From: Planctomicrobium sp.
Lineage (GTDB): Bacteria; Planctomycetota; Planctomycetia; Planctomycetales; Planctomycetaceae
NCBI GenBank assembly: GCA_018659505.1
Contig: JABJMI010000338.1
Location: 1-5,764, forward strand
Length of the DNA stretch: 5,764 bases
Reading direction: 5' to 3'
The position numbers and the translations under genes were made by a program. The notes below the pieces were generated by a model that was not told the DNA's origin, made no database searches, and was given only the letters and a program-made list of their open reading frames with translations. This document shows positions 1-5,337 of this stretch, in pieces; position 1 is the stretch's first letter; each line of letters starts with the position of its first letter.

Positions 1-1751
1 CGCTGAACAACTTCTGAATCAGGTGACATTGCATCGGGGCGTTGAGATTGTGCATAGATGAACTCGACCAAAGCATCGAAGTCCGCTTTATTCTCTTCGA
101 CTTGTAAAGTCTCTGCATTGGAATCGGACCAGTCTTTCATAGAACCTTCAAGAATTGCCTGAGCAGCTTCAGCACGTTCGCCTTCGATATTGCCTAATGC
201 TTCAAAGTTTCCACCGAAGTCGAGCAGAACTTCACGGATCCATTCACGTGATGCGAAATGAACATCGTCACGATGCAACGGGTCAGCAAGTCCCGGTGCT
301 TGCGGTTTTTCTTTGAAGTCTTTGAATCGATCTTCAGGTTGATGACAACTTAAACAGTATTTATCGAAAATCTTTGGACCTTGTGTGAGTGGATCATTTG
401 CTAGCAGTATCGAGGCCCCTTCTGGCGGAATACCTGTTTCGGAACTGGCAAGTTCAACGGTGCGGTGTCCGTCGCGATGTGCTTCTGTTACCGCTGCTCG
501 GAAATCTTGTCCCGGCTGACTCTCTGAATACCAGTCTTCGTAATAGGCGATGCCAGTGAGTGTTCCAGCGATCCCTAAAACGGTCCATAAATACGCGACA
601 TTAAATTTGTGTCCCCAGCGGAAGTAAGCGATGATCGGCATCGCAATCAGAATGGTAAACAGAGCACCTGGAATCACGATGGCTCCGAGTGCTTCGCCAA
701 GATGAGTCGCTTCACCCCATTGGCTGACGAATTCGAACTTCAGGAATCGAAACAGGAACAAGTAATACCACTCAGGGCGAGCCGCTGAGTACGGTTCCGC
801 TGGATTGGCTGGCGCGGTCAGTTCCGCTCCATGCCAGTATCGAGTGGCAGCGAGGATAGCGATTAAGACAGCCAGACAGGCGACTCCATCCTTCAATACT
901 TGATCAGGCCAGAACTGCGAATCGGACTGTGGCTTGCCCTTCAAACCAAAGAGAAACGCCAAACCAGCGAGTAATGCAAAGACGACCGCAACGGCATAAG
1001 CTGGTTCAAAACTGATAAACTCTATTTTTTTTGCGATGGCTAAACCGCAAGCGACAATCAGACAAAAGATAGAGAAAACCTTACTTGTTTTGCCGGAGAC
1101 TTCGCTCTCCGTGTGAATAGCATGACGACGAAACACATAAATATGCAACGCCAGAAACCCAGCGAGCGTCGCGGGAAGTATCCCGGCATGAAGTGCGAAG
1201 AAACGAGTCAGCGTATGATGACCATAAGCGTTGCCGCCCTGCATGATCTGTTGTAAGTAAGGACCGACAAACGGAGCCGAACCCATGATCTCGGTGGCGA
1301 CACGCGTGGCGTAATATCCCTTTTGATCCCACGGCAGAAGATATCCTGTCAGCCCTAGGAACATGATGATTTGCATCAGCACCAGACCGAGCCAGAAGTT
1401 CACTTCCCTCGGCGCGCGATAGGCTCCATCAATCACGATTTGCATCAGGTGCAGTATCAAAAGAATCATCATCGCCTGGGCTGCGAAGTGATGAATCCCT
1501 CGCACGACCCAGCCGAAGGTCATGTGATACTGAATGTAATAAACACTTTCCCAGGCGGTGGTCGCACTCGGGCTGTAAGCAAACCACAAACAGAATCCGG
1601 TGATGACTTGCAGGACAAATGTAAAACTGAGCGTACTCCCCCAGACGTAGCGCCACTTGGCACCGCCAGGAATGGGTTCGTTTAATGCCTCGTGCATTAA
1701 GTCACGATACCCAGTTCGATGATCCAGCCAATCTGTAAATCTTTTCTTCAT
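1..1751 (-). CDS. Cytochrome b/c fusion subunit of a bc-type quinol oxidase complex (C-terminus cut by window edge)
   Basis: Membrane subunit of a quinol:cytochrome c/acceptor oxidoreductase that bifurcates electrons from quinol to the Rieske protein and to two b haems. 583 codons are open from the ATG to the window edge, with no stop. Residues 1-207 form the b6-like four-helix part. Haem ligands are H87/H101 and H188/H203; 14 residues separate the second pair, as in b6 rather than mitochondrial cytochrome b. The subunit IV-like part follows (about 278-405), with the Qo-site PEWY at 326-329. A soluble c-type domain (about 450-575) carries CLSCH at 466-470 (bases 342-356), and M538 is a plausible sixth haem ligand. 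V36 replaces the cysteine that binds haem c_n in b6f. Two extra hydrophobic stretches (about 226-241 and 251-270) lie before the FWPDQ segment. The ATG is 60 bases after the Rieske stop and has only a weak ribosome site. More haem domains may lie beyond the edge. Related subunits are called petB/qcrB. Confidence 0.93.
   Translation of the reverse strand, partial: MKKRFTDWLDHRTGYRDLMHEALNEPIPGGAKWRYVWGSTLSFTFVLQVITGFCLWFAYSPSATTAWESVYYIQYHMTFGWVVRGIHHFAAQAMMILLILHLMQIVIDGAYRAPREVNFWLGLVLMQIIMFLGLTGYLLPWDQKGYYATRVATEIMGSAPFVGPYLQQIMQGGNAYGHHTLTRFFALHAGILPATLAGFLALHIYVFRRHAIHTESEVSGKTSKVFSIFCLIVACGLAIAKKIEFISFEPAYAVAVVFALLAGLAFLFGLKGKPQSDSQFWPDQVLKDGVACLAVLIAILAATRYWHGAELTAPANPAEPYSAARPEWYYLFLFRFLKFEFVSQWGEATHLGEALGAIVIPGALFTILIAMPIIAYFRWGHKFNVAYLWTVLGIAGTLTGIAYYEDWYSESQPGQDFRAAVTEAHRDGHRTVELASSETGIPPEGASILLANDPLTQGPKIFDKYCLSCHQPEDRFKDFKEKPQAPGLADPLHRDDVHFASREWIREVLLDFGGNFEALGNIEGERAEAAQAILEGSMKDWSDSNAETLQVEENKADFDALVEFIYAQSQRPDAMSPDSEVVQ
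342..356 (-). other. Haem c attachment motif (CLSCH) of the fused cytochrome c domain
   Basis: Codons 466-470 of the cytochrome b/c fusion read C-L-S-C-H, the CxxCH signature for covalent haem attachment by thioether bonds with His as the fifth ligand. It follows the last transmembrane helix by about 60 residues, so the domain should face the periplasm. M538 (bases 138-140), in a G-S-M-K-D-W context, is the best candidate for the sixth ligand. That assignment is inferred from family pattern. Confidence 0.9.
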
Positions 1752-1811
1752 GGTCAATCTTATTTAGAATCGTATTCAGTAGCAGCAAAAAGAAAAAAAC
1801 ATTTAAGCACT
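1752..1811 (-). other. Rieske/cytochrome b intergenic spacer with U-rich stretch
   Basis: This is the 60-base gap between the Rieske stop (TGA) and the cytochrome b/c ATG. On the transcribed strand it begins with a U-rich run (complement of 1787-1799: seven T, one C, five T), with no convincing stem before it, so I do not call a terminator. It lacks a good Shine-Dalgarno site before the ATG. It contains the 10-mer GATTCTAAAT (complement of 1762-1771), which also occurs upstream of the Rieske gene. Confidence 0.5.
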
Positions 1812-2384
1812 TCAGACAGGTATTTTCTTCGATGTCCCTGCACGATAATTCTCGAACTTAACCCAAATCTCATCTTCCTCACGAACTTCTACTTCCAATG
1901 AATCCATCGGTCGTGGAGGAATTTCGTTGTTTCGTTCGCCATCGAGTGAGAAAGAACTGTCATGGCAAGGACAGAGATAGACATCAGTCTCAGGTTTATA
2001 ATCGACTTTACATCCGAGATGCGTACAGGTCGCATTGAACGCGGTCAGCTCACCTCCAGGTCCCATGTGAACATAAACCGATCCCAACGCCGCTTCCGCG
2101 AATGTGGTCCAGGCATCTTTTTTGGTTCCAGTAATTTTGAAGGCTTGCGGCATTCCTCCGGGACTTAAATTACTGAGAGAACCTACGAACAAAAAACCAT
2201 CGGATTCTTTATCTTTCCCACGCTTGTTGATGAGCGGAGTCAAGAAGAAACCACCTGCGAAGAAAGCAGGGATCGCACCAGCGAGTCCACCGAATGCTGC
2301 CGCTGCAAATTTCACCAGAAAACCACGTCTCTGATTTTCATGTCCCTGATCAGAATTATCTTGAGGATTTCCAGATTCGTTCAT
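1812..2384 (-). CDS. Rieske [2Fe-2S] protein of the bc-type quinol oxidase complex, Tat-anchored
   Basis: High-potential iron-sulfur subunit that takes the first electron from quinol at the Qo site and passes it to the cytochrome c part. The protein is 190 residues. A short polar N-terminus leads to a twin-arginine motif (RRGFLVK, R19-R20) and a hydrophobic anchor at about 26-52, as expected for an uncleaved Tat signal anchor with the cluster domain outside the cytoplasmic membrane. The cluster motifs are CTHLGC (120-125) and CPCHDSSF (138-145). C120, H122, C138 and H141 are the ligands, and C125 and C140 form the expected disulfide. Position 142 is Asp where Gly is usual, and F145 sits where bc1/b6f proteins usually have the Tyr that raises potential. 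The ATG at 2384 is preferred because AAGG (2393-2396) lies 8 bases upstream. A TTG 14 codons earlier is open in frame but lies at the edge of a palindrome and adds a non-family sequence. Cytochrome b/c follows directly. Related genes are called petC/qcrA. Confidence 0.95.
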   Translation of the reverse strand: MNESGNPQDNSDQGHENQRRGFLVKFAAAAFGGLAGAIPAFFAGGFFLTPLINKRGKDKESDGFLFVGSLSNLSPGGMPQAFKITGTKKDAWTTFAEAALGSVYVHMGPGGELTAFNATCTHLGCKVDYKPETDVYLCPCHDSSFSLDGERNNEIPPRPMDSLEVEVREEDEIWVKFENYRAGTSKKIPV

Positions 2385-2392
2385 GGGAATAA

Positions 2393-2396
2393 CCTT
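2393..2396 (-). promoter_or_regulatory. Ribosome binding site that sets the Rieske start
   Basis: The transcribed strand reads AAGG within CAATAAGG, 8 bases before the ATG at 2384. This favours the ATG over the upstream in-frame TTG at 2426. Confidence 0.6.
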
Positions 2397-2408
2397 ATTG
2401 AAATCAAA

Positions 2409-2424
2409 GAAACAATATTGTTTC
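2409..2424. promoter_or_regulatory. Perfect 16-bp palindrome upstream of the Rieske gene (candidate operator)
   Basis: GAAACAATATTGTTTC is identical on both strands, with 8-base arms and no spacer, and lies 24 bases upstream of the Rieske ATG. The position and perfect symmetry suit a site for a dimeric repressor or activator. I cannot name a regulator from the sequence, and no clear -35/-10 pair stands out around it. An RNA hairpin is less likely because there is no spacer for a loop and the arms are AT-rich. Confidence 0.45.
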
Positions 2425-2512
2425 AAGATCTAATTGAAAGAATGAGTTCGAGGCAAAGTAGTAAGACTGATTTAGAATCACAACTTTCATCGGATGTTTG
2501 ATAATAGTGGAA

Positions 2513-3517
2513 TTACTGCGGTAGGTCTTCGGAGGGAGGGAAGGTCGTCTTAAACACTTCGAGTAACGACTCAAGTGCCTGTTCCATTGGACCAGGAAGC
2601 ATCGCACCGGAAGCCAATCGATGTCCGCCACCACCGAATTGCTCAGCGACGGCTGCAACACTAAATCCTTCTCGACTTCTTAAACTCGCTTTAATACGTC
2701 CATCCATTTGTTGCACAAGAATGAACGCAGCTTCGACACCTTCAATTGTTAGGCACGTATTGACGATGTCTTCGGTATCCGCCGGTTGAGATCTAGTATC
2801 CGAAAAGTCCTTACGCATTGCAAATGTATACGCCAATCGACCTGCGAATTCGACGGTCACACGGTCTAAAATCACTGCATGGAGTTTGAGTCTTGCGAGA
2901 GAAGATCTTTCGTAAAGCTCTCGATAAAGCGCATTCGGTTGGACTCCGTAGCTGATCAAGCGAGCAGCCGTGGAATAGGTTCTCTCTGTCGAATTGGGAA
3001 AACGAAACCAACCGGTGTCGGTTGCCATGGCAGCGAATAGCGCCGTTGCTTGATCTCCCGCCGGTGGAAGATCGAGGAACTCAGCGAACTCTGTGATCAA
3101 CGTGCCGGTGGCAGCTGCTGTCGTATCTTTGAACTCAGTCGCTCCAAGGTCATCCGAACTTAGATGATGGTCAATAACAACTTTCTTCGCGTTAGTTTTC
3201 TCCAGAACTTTGCCGACATCACCTAACTGAATCCAGGCACTCGTATCCACCACGATATGGACATCAGTATCACAGGCGGACTCTAAAGAGACTGCGGGAC
3301 CAATCTTCTGAATTGACTTGTCCGGATCAAGAAATTGCAGATGATCGGGAGTGGCAGAAGGATTGATGATTCGGACTTCTTTACCGAGCTGCTCGAGAAG
3401 TGCCTTCAATCCCATTTCCGATCCAATGGCATCCGCATCAGGTCGCACATGACTGGTGATGACAAAACGCTGATGAGAAGAAATGATTTCCTGAAGTGGT
3501 TGCCAATCGATAGGCAT
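2513..3517 (-). CDS. nrnA: DHH/DHHA1 family phosphoesterase, NrnA-like (oligoribonuclease / pAp phosphatase)
   Basis: Predicted cytoplasmic Mn-dependent enzyme. NrnA proteins finish RNA decay by hydrolysing very short oligoribonucleotides (nanoRNA), and many also dephosphorylate 3'-phosphoadenosine 5'-phosphate. The length of 334 residues is normal for the family. The catalytic DHH domain shows HVRPDADAIGSE (23-34, metal ligands H23, D27, D29), D91 in VVDTS, the name-giving VIDHH (114-118) and D167 in ATDTGWFRF. The C-terminal DHHA1 domain has the substrate-binding LRSR (279-282) and GGGGHRLASGA (295-305). All key residues are present, so it should be active. The ATG is supported by AAGGA 6 bases upstream (complement of 3524-3528). 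The gene is divergent from the pterin dehydratase gene and precedes the Rieske gene by 128 bases. The family is certain. The exact substrate (nanoRNA, pAp or cyclic dinucleotide product) is inferred. Confidence 0.93.
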   Translation of the reverse strand: MPIDWQPLQEIISSHQRFVITSHVRPDADAIGSEMGLKALLEQLGKEVRIINPSATPDHLQFLDPDKSIQKIGPAVSLESACDTDVHIVVDTSAWIQLGDVGKVLEKTNAKKVVIDHHLSSDDLGATEFKDTTAAATGTLITEFAEFLDLPPAGDQATALFAAMATDTGWFRFPNSTERTYSTAARLISYGVQPNALYRELYERSSLARLKLHAVILDRVTVEFAGRLAYTFAMRKDFSDTRSQPADTEDIVNTCLTIEGVEAAFILVQQMDGRIKASLRSREGFSVAAVAEQFGGGGHRLASGAMLPGPMEQALESLLEVFKTTFPPSEDLPQ

Positions 3518-3547
3518 CTAAAATCCTTGTATTGTTCCGTTTTTGTT

Positions 3548-3571
3548 TGTGATAAAATGTATTGCATCACA
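3548..3571. repeat. Inverted repeat TGTGAT-N12-ATCACA in the divergent intergenic region
   Basis: Two perfect 6-base arms are separated by 12 bases, with centres 18 bases apart. The arms resemble the half-sites of CRP/FNR-type regulators, but the spacer is longer than the 6 bases expected between TGTGA and TCACA for that family, so this is not a standard CRP site. It overlaps a possible -10 box. Confidence 0.35.
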
Positions 3572-3633
3572 GAATGTACGATGGCTCGACCATTTGGCAA
3601 ACTGTATCGATATCCATTCCACATCGCCAATCG

Positions 3634-3639
3634 AGAGGA
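3634..3639 (+). promoter_or_regulatory. Ribosome binding site that sets the pterin dehydratase start
   Basis: AGAGGA lies 8 bases before the ATG at 3648. It supports that start over the in-frame upstream TTG. Confidence 0.65.
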
Positions 3640-3647
3640 AAGAAACA

Positions 3648-3992
3648 ATGGCTGATGATCAAATATTAGACGAAAAACAACTCGCAGATGCTTTGCAGGA
3701 ATTACCCGGCTGGGAACTCAGGGACGGATGGCTACGTAGGAAATTCAAGACACCTGGCTGGTCACACACATTAATGCTGACTAATGCCATCGGGTATCTC
3801 GCTGAAGCTGCCAATCATCATCCCGATCTCGAAATCGGCTATGCACAGGTGATCTTCAAGATTCAAACTCACCGAGTCAAAGCCATCACCGACAGCGACG
3901 TCGCCCTCGCGAAGAAAGTTCACGAATCAGTAACATGGCTGCCAGATGCAGATTCTCCGTTAGATGGTTATCCTAAGAAGTGGGTTGAATAG
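3648..3992 (+). CDS. Pterin-4a-carbinolamine dehydratase (4a-hydroxytetrahydrobiopterin dehydratase, PCD/PhhB family)
   Basis: Small cytoplasmic enzyme of 114 residues, the usual family size. It dehydrates 4a-hydroxytetrahydropterin to the quinonoid dihydropterin, recycling the cofactor of aromatic amino acid hydroxylases; some bacterial members may have other pterin-related roles. The active-site signature is intact: E53-x3-H57-H58-P59, then Y65, H75 and D84, in the segment from EAANHHPD to HRVKAITDSD. The ATG at 3648 is chosen because AGAGGA (3634-3639) lies 8 bases upstream and the protein then begins with a typical MADDQ...L leader to the helix DALQELPGW. A longer frame from a TTG at 3543 would run through the promoter region. 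No hydroxylase gene is visible nearby, so the true pterin substrate is unknown. The gene is divergent from the nrnA-like gene and followed by a possible terminator. Confidence 0.94.
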   Translation: MADDQILDEKQLADALQELPGWELRDGWLRRKFKTPGWSHTLMLTNAIGYLAEAANHHPDLEIGYAQVIFKIQTHRVKAITDSDVALAKKVHESVTWLPDADSPLDGYPKKWVE

Positions 3993-4006
3993 TTTCAGAG
4001 GCGAGC

Positions 4007-4030
4007 GGGGAGTGTCAGCTCCCTGTTTTA
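4007..4030 (+). terminator. Possible weak terminator after the pterin dehydratase gene
   Basis: GGGAG (4008-4012) pairs with CTCCC (4019-4023) across a 6-base loop, extended by a G-T wobble (4007/4024). It is followed by GTTTTA. It starts 15 bases after the stop codon. The stem is short and the T-run is only four, so termination would be partial. A competing pairing of GAGC (4003-4006) with GCTC (4018-4021) also exists. Confidence 0.4.
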
Positions 4031-4066
4031 ATGAATACCGTGTACAGTTGAAGTGGAGTTTTTCAA

Positions 4067-4092
4067 GAGAGGGGATTCACGTCCCCCCTCTC
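4067..4092. repeat. Strong GC-rich hairpin upstream of the GTPase gene
   Basis: GAGAGGGG (4067-4074) pairs perfectly with CCCCTCTC (4085-4092) across a 10-base loop. The plus strand has no T-run after it (GCCGCATTATGG follows), so it does not look like an intrinsic terminator for the upstream gene. It ends 22 bases before the GTPase ATG, which has no Shine-Dalgarno site, so a role in mRNA 5'-end structure or translation is possible. It could also be a dispersed palindromic repeat. Confidence 0.5.
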
Positions 4093-4114
4093 GCCGCATT
4101 ATGGTTACTATTTA

Positions 4115-5287
4115 ATGAGCAACTGGTTTCCCCAAAAGAAGATGAGCGACGAGGAGTACGCGCACGCAAAGCGAGAGCTCCTCAAGAAGTCGCCGATTCC
4201 AGTCTTATGGCTGTTCGGAAAGACCGGTAGCGGGAAGTCGACAATCATTCGCTATCTAACTGGAGTTGACGCTGTCGAAATCGGAAATGGTTATCAGCCG
4301 CAAACGAAATACTCTTCGCGGTATTCATTCCCGACTGAATCGGAACCTATTCTGGAGTTCTTGGACACACGTGGGCTCAGCGAAGCCGATTACAATCCAG
4401 ATGAAGACATCGCTTCCTTCGGAGAAGAAGCTCATTTACTAATCGTGACTGTTCGTGTCATGGACCATTCTCTTCCTGAGGTGCTCATAGCGTTAAAGAA
4501 AATTCGCAAGTCGTCACCTACTCGCCCCGTGCTACTTGTCTTGACGAATCTCCACGAAGCGTATCCCGGTGAGCAGCACCCTGAAATCGATCCGTTTGAA
4601 GAGGTCAGCAGTCCATTACCAGATGGCATCCCGGAAAACTTGCATCGTTCACTTGAGCTACAATACAAACGCTTTGATGGACTCTTCGATCATGCCGTTC
4701 CTATCGACATTACGCCTCTCTATGAAGGCTTCGAACAACCATTCTTCGGTGGAGACCGGCTGAAGCGAGCGATCATCAAGTTGTTGCCCGCAGCGTATCG
4801 ACAGCATTTAATACAAATGGATGAAGTCCTCGACCCGTTGGCAGACCTCGTTCGACGTCAAACAATGCCAACAATTCTAGGAACAAGTAGCCTCGCTGCG
4901 ACCGCTGGAGCAGTTCCACTTCCGTGGGTCGACATTCCTGTAGTGATGGGGTTACAGACACATTTAATCTACAAGTTAGCCAAGATTCATGGTCATCCCA
5001 TCGATGGCAAAACAATCGCTAAAATTTCTGGGGCACTCGGTGGTCGAGTAGCTGTTCGTATGGCACTTCGAGAAGCCTTGAAATTCATCCCCTGGGTCGG
5101 CATGGCAGCCAACGCAGCGGCAGCATTCGCCATGACTTACGCTACCGGCATGGCATGGAACTGGTACTTCACTGAGATAGACAAAGGTCATGTCCCTCAA
5201 GAAAACGAACTCAAACAAGTCTTCGAGAAACAACTCTTAAAGGCCGCCGATTTGTGGAAATCGACACGTAATGAAAATCAATTGTAG
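4115..5287 (+). CDS. P-loop GTPase with C-terminal DUF697-like hydrophobic domain
   Basis: 390-residue protein of unknown specific role. The N-terminal GTPase domain has G1 GKTGSGKST (35-43), a possible G2 Thr at 64 and G3 DTRG (84-87). At the G4 position there is TNLHE (144-148), which lacks the Asp of (N/T)KxD, and G5 is not recognisable. Nucleotide specificity is therefore uncertain. The region from about 235 to 352 is rich in Ala/Gly and hydrophobic residues, with two long stretches (about 253-283 and 303-350) separated by a charged linker (KLAKIHGHPIDGK). This matches the DUF697/YcjF-like domain found fused to Era-type GTPases and suggests membrane association. No signal peptide is present. 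The ATG at 4115 has no ribosome site; an in-frame ATG at 4142 (residue 10, MSDEEY) is an alternative. thiL follows after 50 bases on the same strand. The fold is confident; the function is not known. Confidence 0.88.
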   Translation: MSNWFPQKKMSDEEYAHAKRELLKKSPIPVLWLFGKTGSGKSTIIRYLTGVDAVEIGNGYQPQTKYSSRYSFPTESEPILEFLDTRGLSEADYNPDEDIASFGEEAHLLIVTVRVMDHSLPEVLIALKKIRKSSPTRPVLLVLTNLHEAYPGEQHPEIDPFEEVSSPLPDGIPENLHRSLELQYKRFDGLFDHAVPIDITPLYEGFEQPFFGGDRLKRAIIKLLPAAYRQHLIQMDEVLDPLADLVRRQTMPTILGTSSLAATAGAVPLPWVDIPVVMGLQTHLIYKLAKIHGHPIDGKTIAKISGALGGRVAVRMALREALKFIPWVGMAANAAAAFAMTYATGMAWNWYFTEIDKGHVPQENELKQVFEKQLLKAADLWKSTRNENQL

Positions 5288-5337
5288 GGTCCGCTGTGCA
5301 GACCAACAGATACATGTGCCCGTTAACTTACATAACA

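Larger units (their letters stand above)
2385..2512 (-). promoter_or_regulatory. 128-bp region upstream of the Rieske-cytochrome b/c pair, probable promoter region
   Basis: This gap separates the stop of the DHH phosphoesterase gene from the Rieske ATG. It is AT-rich and holds the 16-bp palindrome, the Rieske ribosome site and the 10-mer GATTCTAAAT (complement of 2470-2479). The gap is long enough for an independent promoter, so the respiratory pair need not depend on the phosphoesterase gene. I see no confident -35/-10 hexamers and no hairpin with a T-run that would terminate the upstream gene. Confidence 0.4.
3518..3647. promoter_or_regulatory. Divergent promoter region between nrnA-like gene and pterin dehydratase gene
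   Basis: This 130-bp stretch separates two divergently read genes, so it should hold promoters in both directions. On the plus strand TAAAAT (3553-3558) resembles a -10 box, with TTGTTC (3532-3537) 15 bases upstream as a poor -35. The inverted repeat TGTGAT/ATCACA (3548-3553 and 3566-3571) overlaps this -10 and could be an operator. The promoter assignments are tentative because planctomycete promoter consensus is poorly known to me. Confidence 0.4.

Noticed and set aside
1371..1685. Plus-strand open frame of 104 codons opposite cytochrome b
   Set aside because: It lies wholly inside the conserved cytochrome b coding sequence on the other strand, has no family-like motifs and is a by-product of that frame's codon use. 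The same holds for the shorter minus-strand frames at 1081-1332 and 1429-1656.
1787..1799. U-rich run after the Rieske stop as a terminator
   Set aside because: No stable stem precedes the run on the transcribed strand, and the next gene encodes a partner subunit expected to be co-expressed.
2385..2426. Longer Rieske protein from a TTG start at 2426
   Set aside because: The extra 14 residues would be encoded by the palindrome region. The ATG at 2384 has a ribosome site at good distance and gives a normal Tat-type N-terminus.
3543..3647. 35-residue N-terminal extension of the pterin dehydratase from a TTG
   Set aside because: It runs through the divergent promoter region, would make the protein longer than the family, and the ATG at 3648 has a good ribosome site.
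3581..3655. 24-codon open frame (MARPFGKLYRYPF...) whose TGA overlaps the pterin dehydratase start
   Set aside because: The overlap resembles translational coupling of a leader peptide, but there is no ribosome site before it, no recognisable attenuator structure and no sign of selection that I can judge from one sequence.
4432..5233. Several minus-strand open frames and one other plus-strand frame inside the GTPase gene
   Set aside because: They overlap the motif-bearing GTPase frame completely, show no domain-like sequence and lack supporting start signals.
5288..5304. Hairpin GGTC...GACC directly after the GTPase stop as a terminator
   Set aside because: Only four outer pairs and two inner pairs with a mismatch between them, and no T-run follows. 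Read-through into thiL is more likely.
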